Shown: positions 1 through 6,771 of the stretch, in pieces
Layout: each line of letters opens with the position of its first letter
How positions within the stretch are numbered: position 1 is the stretch's first letter
Origin: Microbacteriaceae bacterium UBA6152
GTDB taxonomy: Bacteria > Actinomycetota > Actinomycetes > Actinomycetales > Microbacteriaceae
Assembly (NCBI GenBank): GCA_002423075.1
Contig: DIUS01000024.1
Location: forward strand, 1-11,969
DNA length: 11,969 nucleotides
Reading direction: 5' to 3'
Notes under the pieces: model-generated
The model's database searches: none
The model's input: only the letters and a program-made list of their open reading frames with translations
Told to the model about the DNA's origin: nothing
Position numbers and translations under genes: made by a program

Positions 1-442
1 AAGCGGGGCCTTCGCCGATGATGATCACGCCGGGCTTACCGATGGCTCGGTAGACCGCGTCTTGCGTCTTGGGGCTCACGGTGATGGGCATCTCGCTCGC
101 CTGCCAGGCGCGACGCAGCGACGACTTGAGCACCGCGCCGACGGCGCCGGGCTGTCCGGAGATCTGACGGTAGGCGACCCGCTCGGCTCGACGCCCGAGC
201 ACGATGAGCACAAGCAGGATGCCAAGCAAGACTCCCGTGACGACCCAGAGGATTGTAGCGAGCACATCACCTGGCGTCGCGAAGACGGAGAGCAGGATGC
301 CCGCGAGGATCGGCACGAGGAACGCCAGCAACATCACCCAGACCGCCAAGGGGTCCATGCGGCGGGTCATTTGGAAGACCTGCCACATCTGCTTCATGCG
401 ACCAGGTTCTTTGGCGGGTTTCGGAGCGGAAGAGCGAGCCAT
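1..442 (-). CDS. DUF4191 family two-helix membrane protein (partial, N-terminal 147 residues)
   Basis: The frame is open from an ATG at 442-440 to the left edge, so the C-terminus lies outside the window. The protein begins MARSSAPKPAKEPGRMKQM, a basic soluble start. Two adjacent hydrophobic helices follow at about residues 33-54 and 60-83, then R-R-A-E-R and a soluble region with YRQISGQPGAVGAVL and RRAWQASEMPITV. This is the pattern of the actinobacterial DUF4191 family (M. tuberculosis Rv2219 is a member), whose function is unknown; full members are roughly 230-250 residues. There is no convincing Shine-Dalgarno before the ATG. A TATCCT hexamer sits 7 nt upstream, which suggests a leaderless mRNA. 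In mycobacteria this gene follows lipB-lipA; here its upstream neighbour is a divergent pseudokinase-like gene. The family call is strong and the function is unknown. Confidence 0.88.
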   Translation of the reverse strand, partial: MARSSAPKPAKEPGRMKQMWQVFQMTRRMDPLAVWVMLLAFLVPILAGILLSVFATPGDVLATILWVVTGVLLGILLVLIVLGRRAERVAYRQISGQPGAVGAVLKSSLRRAWQASEMPITVSPKTQDAVYRAIGKPGVIIIGEGPA

Positions 443-449
443 ACTTACC

Positions 450-455
450 AGGATA
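450..455 (-). promoter_or_regulatory. Candidate -10 hexamer (TATCCT) for leaderless DUF4191 transcript
   Basis: On the minus strand TATCCT is followed by 7 nt (GGTAAGT) and then the ATG at 442. This spacing puts the transcription start on or beside the start codon, the usual arrangement of leaderless genes in Actinobacteria. No -35 resembling TTGACA is seen at 16-18 bp. Two other genes in the window show the same arrangement. Confidence 0.5.
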
Positions 456-555
456 GGGCTCCGTGCGGCTCCTCCCCGCCGCGTCGGGTGACCGATTGAT
501 GCACGATTGACACCGTCGCGACTCGGCGTCACACAACAAGCCTCATGATCGTCGC

Positions 556-2091
556 GTGCGCGCTGATCTCGACACCGATGACAAGCCCTTCCGCGAGGTC
601 GGCGGCTATCGGGTCGTGCGCACCCTCGCCTCGAGCCACCACGGCATCCGCCTGCTGGTGCATGACGACAGCCACGCGTGGGTCGCGCTTGTCTTCGCGC
701 ACGACTGCCCAACTACGGTCATCGATCACGAGGTGGCCGTTTCCGACCTCGTGCGGTCGACCACGGGGCCGGTGAGAGAGCACGTGGCAGCCGCGCACGA
801 TCTCTGCACGACCGCCGACGGGCGCGTCGTGCTCATCGAGCCCTACCTCGCAGGCCCGCGCCTCGACACACTGCTGCGCAGCCGTCACGACAGCCTGACT
901 CTCGGCGAAGCGGTCACGATCCTCGCGCCGCTCGCAAGTGCCGTCGACCACGGCCATCATCTGGGCATCACGGGCCTGCTGGCTGACACTGCGGCCGTGC
1001 GGCTGACGGCATCGGGCGCACCGGTCATCACTCGGCGAACGAGCGTGCGCCTCGGCCCCGCGCTGCCCGATCGATTCCGCGATCGCGAGCCTGGTTACGC
1101 CGCAGATCGCGATGCGGTCGAGCGCGTCGGCGCTGCGGTGGCGGCCACGCTCGCTGGCGACGAGCAGTCCGCGATTCTTGGCGCGCTTCGACGCCGTGGT
1201 GCGGCCCTCGATTGTGCACTCTTCGATCTCGCGCCGCCGAAGCCCGTGAGAATCGACGTCGAGCCCGAACAGTCGACCGGTCGGCCCGAGCGAGCGCCGT
1301 CTGCGTTAAGCACCGTCGTGCCTGCTGCGCTGACGGCCCCCGATGGGCCCGGGGGAGCAACCGAGAACACACCGCTGCCGTTGAACCGCATGCGCAGGGC
1401 GCTGTCGGCCTCGTTGACCTCCCTCGGCCTGCCCGACGGGGTCATCACAGCAGTGGACGACGCTGGATCCGCGATCTCGCGCCAACTCTCGAGATTCGAG
1501 CGGTCGGCTCGGCGCCTCTCGTCTGTCAATGCGCAGAACGTGCGACCTCGCTTCGTCATCGCGGGCTCAGTCGGTGCCGCCGCGCTCGTGGCGGCGATCA
1601 TCGTCGGTAGTCAGCTCGGGTCAGAAGAACCCGAGCAAGCAGACGCGCCTGAGGCGGTCGCACACTCGCCTGCACCGGCCGTCGCTGGCGCGACAATCCA
1701 GCCCGGCCTCGCCGAGACGGAGCTGCACCCCGCGCCAGAGGTGTGGCCAGCGCTCATTGACGAGCTACTCGAGCGTTGGAGCGCCTGCGCTCCCGTGCCG
1801 CACCGCACCGACGGGCCGCGAGATCTCGACAGCGCCGGTATGGGCGTGTCTCGGTCGGACTGTGCGTTAGCGGTCACGCATGAGGGTTCACCCGCCGCCT
1901 CACTCATCGTCGAGGATGACCCGCGACACGACCTCGTGCGCGACTGGTTGCGAGCCGAGGGTGAGGTCGTGGTGATCGAGCGCATGGGCGCCGCCGTGCT
2001 CCTCGACCTCATCGCCGACACCACGACAACGGCCTCGCTTCTCGTGGTGAGAAGCGAGGCCGGTTGGCGCATTCGCGATGTGATCGGCTGA
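556..2091 (+). CDS. Membrane-anchored pseudokinase-like protein
   Basis: 511 residues from GTG 556. The frame is closed by a TGA at 508-510 and has no earlier start codon, so this is the longest possible start; no good Shine-Dalgarno is visible. Residues about 17-200 follow the order of a bacterial Ser/Thr kinase: GYRVVRTLASSHHGIRLLVHD resembles the glycine-rich lobe, AWVALVF the VAxK strand, VVLIEPYLAGPRLDTLL the hinge, and HHLGITGLLADTAAVRLTASGAPVITRR the catalytic and metal-binding loops. The VAxK lysine, HRD and DFG are all missing, so catalysis is unlikely. A variable linker (about 235-330) leads to one transmembrane helix, FVIAGSVGAAALVAAIIVGS (333-352). An outer domain (about 390-511) contains Cys411 and Cys436 and ends LLVVRSEAGWRIRDVIG, like small NTF2-like extracytoplasmic modules. 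It converges on sucB with a 13-nt gap. The role is unknown; a scaffold or sensor is one possibility. The gene is real; the kinase relationship is read by eye. Confidence 0.8.
   Translation: MRADLDTDDKPFREVGGYRVVRTLASSHHGIRLLVHDDSHAWVALVFAHDCPTTVIDHEVAVSDLVRSTTGPVREHVAAAHDLCTTADGRVVLIEPYLAGPRLDTLLRSRHDSLTLGEAVTILAPLASAVDHGHHLGITGLLADTAAVRLTASGAPVITRRTSVRLGPALPDRFRDREPGYAADRDAVERVGAAVAATLAGDEQSAILGALRRRGAALDCALFDLAPPKPVRIDVEPEQSTGRPERAPSALSTVVPAALTAPDGPGGATENTPLPLNRMRRALSASLTSLGLPDGVITAVDDAGSAISRQLSRFERSARRLSSVNAQNVRPRFVIAGSVGAAALVAAIIVGSQLGSEEPEQADAPEAVAHSPAPAVAGATIQPGLAETELHPAPEVWPALIDELLERWSACAPVPHRTDGPRDLDSAGMGVSRSDCALAVTHEGSPAASLIVEDDPRHDLVRDWLRAEGEVVVIERMGAAVLLDLIADTTTTASLLVVRSEAGWRIRDVIG
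2030..2062 (-). terminator. Perfect 14-bp inverted repeat, probable terminator of the lpdA-sucB transcript
   Basis: CGGCCTCGCTTCTC (2030-2043) and its exact reverse complement (2049-2062) flank a 5-nt loop. With one bulged G the stem could extend by three more pairs. It begins 43 nt past the sucB stop in the minus direction, and it lies inside the last codons of the convergent 556-2091 gene. There is no U-tract, only GTTGT after the stem on the minus strand. Terminator function is inferred; the repeat itself is certain. Confidence 0.65.
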
Positions 2092-2104
2092 CGAGTCCGA
2101 TGTC

Positions 2105-3607
2105 TCAGATACCGAGGTCTCCGTCGAAGTCCGCCTCTTCGAGGCGAGCCTTGACAGCGCTCAAGAAACGCGCGGCATCGGCACCGTCGACGATGCGGTG
2201 GTCGTACGAGAGGGCGAAGTAGACCATCGACCGCACGGCGATGACGTCGGAGCCGTCGACGGTGATGACCGAAGGCTTCTTCGTCACGATGCCGGTGCCG
2301 AGAATCGCGACCTGCGGCAGGAACACGACCGGAGTGTCGAACAGCGCGCCACGCGACCCCGTGTTGGTCAGCGTGAACGTGCCACCGGCGAGCTCGTCGG
2401 GCTTGAGCTGGTTCTCGCGCGTGCGCGTCGCCAAGTCGGCGATCTCGCGCGCCAGATCGGCGATGCTCAGGTCACCGGCGTTGCGGATGACCGGCGTCAG
2501 CAGCCCGCGCTCGGTGTCGACCGCGATCGAGAGGTTCTCGGTCTCAGGGTAGACAATCGAGTCGTCCTCGACAGTCGCGTTGATGATCGGGAAAGCGCGC
2601 AGGGCCTCGGTCGCGGCCTTCGCAAAGAAGGGCAGGAACGACAACTTCGTGCCGGTTGCCTTCTCAAAGTCGGCCTTGACCGCCGTGCGCAGCGCGGCGA
2701 CGCGCGTGACATCGACCTCGACCACGGTCGTCAGCTGAGCGGTCGACTGCATCGAGACCACGGCGCGCTCGGCGATCACCTTGCGCAAGCGCGACATCGC
2801 GACCGTCGTGCCCCGCAACGGGGAGGTCTCGAGCTCTGCCCGTGGGGCTGCGACAGCCGCCGACGAGCCGGCGTCGCTCGAGGCGGCGAGCACGTCTTGC
2901 TTGCGGATGCGGCCGCCGACGCCGGTGCCCGAGACGGTCGCGAGGTCGACACCCTTCTCGTGTGCGAGCTTGCGCACGAGAGGTGTGATGTAGCCCGACG
3001 ACGTGGACTCGGCAGCAACCGCAGGCGCGGCAGGAGTAGCGGCCGGCGCGGCGGGCGGAGTTGCCGGTGCCGGCGCGGGGGCCGCAGGAGCCTCGGGAGC
3101 GGGAGCAGGAGTCGACGCGGGGGCCGGTGCCTCTGAGGGTGCCGGCGCTTGGTCAGCTGCCGCTGCCGCTGCGGGTTCCGGAGTGGATTCGACGGGGGCA
3201 GAGGGCGCTGCTTCGGCGGGCGCTGAGACCGCGGGAGCTGCCGCAGGTGCGGAGGCCACAGGAGCCGACTCAGCCGGAGCAGGAGTAGCAGGCGCGGCCT
3301 CGGCCGGTGCGGACGCGGCAGGAGCAGCCTCGGCGGCGGCCGGAGCCGCGGCAGGAGCATCCGCACCGTCACCGGTGCCGATGCGCACGAGCGGCGTGCC
3401 GACCTCGACGGTCTCGTCTTCCGCGACGAGGATCTCTTCGACCACGCCGGCGACGGGCGAGGGGATCTCGGTGTCGACCTTGTCGGTCGAGACCTCGAGC
3501 AACGGCTCGTCGACCTCGACTCGGTCGCCCACATTCTTCAGCCAACGGGTGACCGTGCCCTCGGTGACGCTTTCACCGAGCGCCGGGAGGTTGACGGATT
3601 CGCTCAT
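2105..3607 (-). CDS. sucB: 2-oxoacid dehydrogenase E2, dihydrolipoamide acyltransferase (succinyltransferase type)
   Basis: 500 residues, ATG at 3607 with AAAGGAG 8 nt upstream. This is the core acyltransferase that moves acyl groups from its lipoyl arm to CoA in the 2-oxoglutarate (possibly also pyruvate) dehydrogenase complex. Residues 1-77 are one lipoyl domain with the modified lysine in STDKVDTEIPSP (K43). An Ala/Pro-rich flexible linker of about 120 residues follows. Residues about 204-241 (GYITPLVRKLAHEKGVDL, GTGVGGRIRKQDVL) are the E1/E3-binding domain. From about 260 to the end is the catalytic domain, closing with YDHRIVDGADAARF, the HxxxDG active site. Only one lipoyl domain is present, whereas several actinobacterial E2s have two or three. 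The lpdA gene is 57 nt upstream on the same strand, so E3 and E2 are probably cotranscribed. Sequence alone cannot firmly separate succinyl from acetyl specificity. Confidence 0.93.
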   Translation of the reverse strand: MSESVNLPALGESVTEGTVTRWLKNVGDRVEVDEPLLEVSTDKVDTEIPSPVAGVVEEILVAEDETVEVGTPLVRIGTGDGADAPAAAPAAAEAAPAASAPAEAAPATPAPAESAPVASAPAAAPAVSAPAEAAPSAPVESTPEPAAAAAADQAPAPSEAPAPASTPAPAPEAPAAPAPAPATPPAAPAATPAAPAVAAESTSSGYITPLVRKLAHEKGVDLATVSGTGVGGRIRKQDVLAASSDAGSSAAVAAPRAELETSPLRGTTVAMSRLRKVIAERAVVSMQSTAQLTTVVEVDVTRVAALRTAVKADFEKATGTKLSFLPFFAKAATEALRAFPIINATVEDDSIVYPETENLSIAVDTERGLLTPVIRNAGDLSIADLAREIADLATRTRENQLKPDELAGGTFTLTNTGSRGALFDTPVVFLPQVAILGTGIVTKKPSVITVDGSDVIAVRSMVYFALSYDHRIVDGADAARFLSAVKARLEEADFDGDLGI

Positions 3608-3615
3608 CAGTAGTG

Positions 3616-3622
3616 CTCCTTT
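3616..3622 (-). promoter_or_regulatory. Shine-Dalgarno of sucB
   Basis: On the minus strand AAAGGAG stands 8 nt before the ATG at 3607, one of the two clearest ribosome binding sites in the window. It fixes the sucB start. Confidence 0.85.
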
Positions 3623-3664
3623 AGAAACCTGTGGTGGGTCTTCAGCCTAGTTGCGCGAGCATGG

Positions 3665-5038
3665 TCACATCGCGTGTAGCGGTTTGCCGGCAAGAGCGAG
3701 GAACGCCTCACCGAGAGCCTCGTTCTGCGTCGGGTGCGCGTGCAGCAGGGGCGCCACGTCTTCGGGGTGGGCATCCCAGTTGACGGCCAGTTGCGCTTCG
3801 CCGATCAGTTCGCCGACACGCGCGCCGATCATGTGCACGCCGACGACGGGCCCGTCGACGACGCGAACGACCTTGATCGATCCGGCGGTCTCAAGAATGT
3901 GGCTCTTGCCGTTACCCGCGAGGTTGTACTCGTAGCTCGCGACGGCGGTGTCGCCGTACTGCTCTTTGGCCTTCGTCTCGCTGAGGCCGACCGACGCGAC
4001 CTCGGGCTCGCTGTAGGTGACCTTCGGAATGTTGACGTCGTTGATGACGACGGGGTTGAGGCCCGCAATCTCTTCGGCGACGAAGATGCCGTGCTGGAAC
4101 CCGCGGTGGGCGAGCTGAAGTCCCGGCACGATGTCGCCGACCGCGTAGAGGCCCGGGATGCTCGTCTCGAGCCGTTCGTTGGTGATGACGAACCCGCGGT
4201 CCATCGTGACGCCGACCTCTTCGAAGCCGAGGCCGTTCGTGGCCGGGCCGCGCCCGACGGCGACGAGAAGCAGGTCTGCTTCGATCGTGGCGCCATTCTC
4301 GAGCGTAACGACGACGCCTTGCTCGTTCTGCGTCACGCTCTGGAAGCGCACGCCGAGCGTGAACTCGATGCCGCGCTTGCGGTAGGCGCGCTCGAACTGC
4401 TTCGAGATCGACTCTTCCTCCATGGGAACAAGGTGGGGCAGAGCCTCGATGATGTGCACCTCGGCGCCGAACGAGCGCCAGACGCTCGAGAACTCGACAC
4501 CGATCACGCCACCGCCGAGCACGGCGACCTTCTTCGGCACGAAGTCGAGCTGCAGCGCCTGCTCGGAGGTGATGACGCGGCCGCCGATCTCGAGACCCGG
4601 TAACGTGCGCGAGTACGAGCCCGTCGCGAGCACGACATTCTTGCCCGTGATCGTGCTGTCGCCGACCTGAACCGTGGTGGGGGAGGTCAAACGGCCTTCG
4701 CCCTCGATGGTCGTGATGCCGCGAGCCTTGATGAGGCCCTGTAGGCCCTTGTGCTTGCTCGAGACGATGCCATCGCGATACTGGTTGACCGCAGGCACGT
4801 CAATGCCCTCGAGGGTCGCTTTGACACCGAACTTCTCCGAGTCGCGAGCGGCGTCGGCGACCTCGGCGGCGTGCAGCAAAGCCTTGGTCGGAATACAGCC
4901 GACATGCAGGCAGGTGCCGCCCACTTTCGACTTCTCGATGAGCCCGACGTTCATACCGAGCTGACTGGCCCGCAGTGCCGCGGCGTATCCGCCGCTTCCT
5001 GCTCCGAGAACGACAAGGTCAAAAGTCTGGTCTGACAC
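3665..5038 (-). CDS. lpdA: Dihydrolipoamide dehydrogenase (E3)
   Basis: 457 residues from GTG 5038. An in-frame ATG exists at 5056, but the codons between them contain the AAGGAG ribosome site placed 9 nt before the GTG, so GTG is preferred. The enzyme reoxidises dihydrolipoyl groups of E2 using FAD and NAD+. Motifs: FAD-binding GAGSGG (12-17); redox-active disulfide GGTCLHVGCIPTK with Cys43 and Cys48; NAD-binding GGGVIGVEF (175-183); second FAD motif LYAVGDIVPG (298-306); and the C-terminal dimer-interface dyad HAHPTQNE with His435 and Glu440. Length and all catalytic residues match the family. It lies between pepA (105 nt upstream, with hairpins between) and sucB (57 nt downstream), consistent with a shared E3-E2 transcript. 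Confidence 0.96.
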   Translation of the reverse strand: MSDQTFDLVVLGAGSGGYAAALRASQLGMNVGLIEKSKVGGTCLHVGCIPTKALLHAAEVADAARDSEKFGVKATLEGIDVPAVNQYRDGIVSSKHKGLQGLIKARGITTIEGEGRLTSPTTVQVGDSTITGKNVVLATGSYSRTLPGLEIGGRVITSEQALQLDFVPKKVAVLGGGVIGVEFSSVWRSFGAEVHIIEALPHLVPMEEESISKQFERAYRKRGIEFTLGVRFQSVTQNEQGVVVTLENGATIEADLLLVAVGRGPATNGLGFEEVGVTMDRGFVITNERLETSIPGLYAVGDIVPGLQLAHRGFQHGIFVAEEIAGLNPVVINDVNIPKVTYSEPEVASVGLSETKAKEQYGDTAVASYEYNLAGNGKSHILETAGSIKVVRVVDGPVVGVHMIGARVGELIGEAQLAVNWDAHPEDVAPLLHAHPTQNEALGEAFLALAGKPLHAM

Positions 5039-5047
5039 CGGAAGAGG

Positions 5048-5053
5048 CTCCTT
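5048..5053 (-). promoter_or_regulatory. Shine-Dalgarno of lpdA that decides the GTG start
   Basis: On the minus strand AAGGAG lies 9 nt before GTG 5038 and immediately after an in-frame ATG at 5056. A start at that ATG would leave no upstream ribosome site, so this motif argues for the shorter protein. Confidence 0.8.
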
Positions 5054-5077
5054 CATCCGTCAAGGATCGGCATGTGG

Positions 5078-5101
5078 GGCCCGAGCTCGAGGTGGCGGGC
5101 C
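5078..5101 (-). terminator. GC-rich hairpin in the pepA-lpdA gap
   Basis: GGCCCG (5078-5083) pairs with CGGGCC (5096-5101) around a 12-nt loop; a slightly different pairing with the flanking G and C runs is also possible. It is the second hairpin between pepA and lpdA and has no U-tract. It could be a weak terminator or an mRNA-processing structure. Confidence 0.4.
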
Positions 5102-5113
5102 GACCCCCTGTAC

Positions 5114-5132
5114 GGCACGACTGATCCGTGCC
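5114..5132 (-). terminator. Hairpin just after the pepA stop
   Basis: GGCACG (5114-5119) and CGTGCC (5127-5132) form a perfect 6-bp stem with a 7-nt loop, 11 nt past the pepA stop in the direction of transcription. There is no U-run, as is common in GC-rich actinobacteria. It may partly separate pepA expression from lpdA-sucB. Confidence 0.5.
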
Positions 5133-5143
5133 CGCAGTCGAGC

Positions 5144-6643
5144 CTACTCCTTCGCCGAGAAGGCCTCCGCGACACGGATGAGCAGCCGCACCATGACTCC
5201 CGAGGCACCCTTGGGGGTGTAACCGAATGGTGCGGTCGCATTGTTGGCCGGCCCTGCGATGTCGAGATGCGCCCACGGGATGCTCGGCGCATCGTCGCCC
5301 GTTCCGCGGCGTCCCACGAACTCGCGCAAGAACACGCCCGCCAGCAGCATGCCCGCCGCCGTGTTGCCCGGCTTCGCGTTCGCGATCGTCGCGACGTCGG
5401 TCTTGAGCAGGGGGCGCAGTTCGGGGGGCAGCGGCATCGGCCACACCAGCTCACCGGTCTCGTCGGCTGCCGCGCGCACTCGATCGATGACCTCGGCATC
5501 GCCCATGACTCCCGCATAGCGCTCGCCCAGTGCAACTCTCGCGGCTCCCGTGAGAGTCGCGACGTCGATGATGGCGTCGGGGTTCTCCTCGCTCGCCGCG
5601 ACGAGGCCGTCGGCCATTACGAGTCGGCCTTCGGCGTCGGTGTTGAGCACCTCGACGGTCTGACCGCCGTGGATCGTGATGACGTCATTGGGGCGCAGTG
5701 CGGCACCGGAGGGCATGTTCTCGGCCAGGCAGAGCCAACCGGTGAGGCGCGTCGCGATGCCGAGCTCGGCCGCCGCGATCACCGTGGCGAGCACGGTGGC
5801 GGCGCCGGTCATGTCGTACTTCATTCCGACCATGCTCGGGGCGGGCTTGAGAGAGAGTCCGCCTGAATCGAAGGTGATGCCCTTACCCACGAGGGCGAGG
5901 TGTCGGTCGCCAACATCGGCCCGATACCGCAGCGCCACGAGGCGCGGTGGACGGGCCGAGCCCTGCCCTACACCGAGAATGCCGCCGAAGCCACCCGCTT
6001 CGAGCTGCTCGGCCTCCCACACCTGCAGGTCGATCGGCAAGTCGCCGATCGCCGCACGTGCTCGCTCGACGAAGGACTCGGGGTACAGCTCATTGGGAGG
6101 GGTCGTCACGAGATCGCGCACAAGCGTCACGGCGCGTGCCGTGACTGTTGCAGCGGCGGCTGCATCCGCTGCGCCCTCGACTGCGGTCGCCAGGGTCACC
6201 GTCGTGGTTGGCGCCGATGGGGGAGTCGGGCCGGTCGCGGGCACGTACCGGTACCCACCGAGTGCTGCGCCTTCGAGCACGGCCTGCACTTCGGTCGGCG
6301 CGGACGTGGGCAAGGAGTAGGCGACGTGCTCGACGCCCGCGAGTGCCCGCGCCGCGGTTCCTGCGGCGTAGCGCAGGCCATCGGCGGTCAGGGTACCGCG
6401 GCCTAGGCCGACGAAGAGTACGCTCGCCGCGGCGACGCCCTGGGGGGCGGGGATGCGCGAGGTCTCGTCGACCGCGCCGGTGAGGCCCAGCATCCCGAGG
6501 TGGTCGCCAATCGATGCCAGCGCGTTGTCATCCGCACCGACGGGGCGCAGGCCATCGGGGCTCGGAACGATGCCGACAACGAGAGCACCCGCCTCGATGG
6601 TCGAAGCGGGTGCGGTCGAGACAGTGAGGCGGGCAACAGGCAT
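5144..6643 (-). CDS. pepA: Leucyl aminopeptidase, M17 family
   Basis: 499 residues from ATG 6643. In-frame ATGs also exist at 6652 and 6667, but the ATG at 6643 gives the usual short start (MPVARLTV) and lies 7 nt after a TAGCAT hexamer, which suits a leaderless mRNA. The enzyme is a cytosolic two-metal exopeptidase that removes N-terminal residues, often as a hexamer. The N-terminal third is the variable macro-like domain. The catalytic domain shows VGKGITFDSGGLSLKP (Lys254, Asp259, Lys266), MKYDMTGA (Asp277) and the M17 signature NTDAEGRL (334-341) with Asp336, Glu338 and Arg340. All expected metal ligands and the catalytic Arg and Lys are visible. It is divergent from the PAC2 gene. In other actinobacteria pepA-type genes also sit near lpd and the E2 gene. 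Confidence 0.95.
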   Translation of the reverse strand: MPVARLTVSTAPASTIEAGALVVGIVPSPDGLRPVGADDNALASIGDHLGMLGLTGAVDETSRIPAPQGVAAASVLFVGLGRGTLTADGLRYAAGTAARALAGVEHVAYSLPTSAPTEVQAVLEGAALGGYRYVPATGPTPPSAPTTTVTLATAVEGAADAAAAATVTARAVTLVRDLVTTPPNELYPESFVERARAAIGDLPIDLQVWEAEQLEAGGFGGILGVGQGSARPPRLVALRYRADVGDRHLALVGKGITFDSGGLSLKPAPSMVGMKYDMTGAATVLATVIAAAELGIATRLTGWLCLAENMPSGAALRPNDVITIHGGQTVEVLNTDAEGRLVMADGLVAASEENPDAIIDVATLTGAARVALGERYAGVMGDAEVIDRVRAAADETGELVWPMPLPPELRPLLKTDVATIANAKPGNTAAGMLLAGVFLREFVGRRGTGDDAPSIPWAHLDIAGPANNATAPFGYTPKGASGVMVRLLIRVAEAFSAKE

Positions 6644-6650
6644 GGCGGCC

Positions 6651-6656
6651 ATGCTA
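6651..6656 (-). promoter_or_regulatory. Candidate -10 hexamer (TAGCAT) for pepA
   Basis: On the minus strand TAGCAT is followed by GGCCGCC (7 nt) and ATG 6643, with no Shine-Dalgarno between. A CTGACA, five of six to the -35 consensus, lies 21 bp further upstream, which is longer than ideal. This pattern supports a leaderless pepA start. Confidence 0.45.
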
Positions 6657-6673
6657 GCCGGGCGCATCGGGCA

Positions 6674-6686
6674 CGCCTGTCAGGCG
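6674..6686. promoter_or_regulatory. 13-bp inverted repeat in the pepA/PAC2 divergent region
   Basis: CGCCTG-T-CAGGCG is a perfect 6-bp inverted repeat around one base, 18 bp upstream of the pepA -10 candidate. It sits where a repressor could cover the pepA -35 area. Operator function is only inferred; chance is possible in GC-rich DNA. Confidence 0.3.
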
Positions 6687-6759
6687 CGATCGACGCCCAG
6701 CGTCGCCGCTGTTCGCTCTCGGCACGCGTGGAGACGCAGGTGCTGGCCCGTGCTCGACC

Positions 6760-6765
6760 TACCAT
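6760..6765 (+). promoter_or_regulatory. Candidate -10 hexamer (TACCAT) for the PAC2 gene
   Basis: TACCAT ends 6 nt before ATG 6772. The only purine-rich stretch, GGAAG, is one base from the ATG and too close to serve as a ribosome site. No -35 is apparent. Leaderless transcription is the simplest reading. Confidence 0.45.
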
Positions 6766-6771
6766 GGAAGC

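Noticed and set aside
507..512. TTGACA as a -35 element for the pseudokinase-like gene
   Set aside because: No -10-like hexamer at 16-18 bp (CACACA region); the CATGAT at 544-549 is too far from it. A promoter for this gene could not be assigned.
2198..3136. 312-codon plus-strand frame opposite sucB
   Set aside because: Arg/Gly-rich shadow of the sucB coding strand, without domain signatures or a ribosome site.
3003..3650. Ala/Gly-rich plus-strand frame opposite the sucB linker
   Set aside because: It only mirrors the Ala/Pro codon repeats of the E2 linker.
3734..4603. 289-codon plus-strand frame opposite lpdA
   Set aside because: Asp/Arg/Val-rich shadow of a gene with every lipoamide dehydrogenase motif in place.
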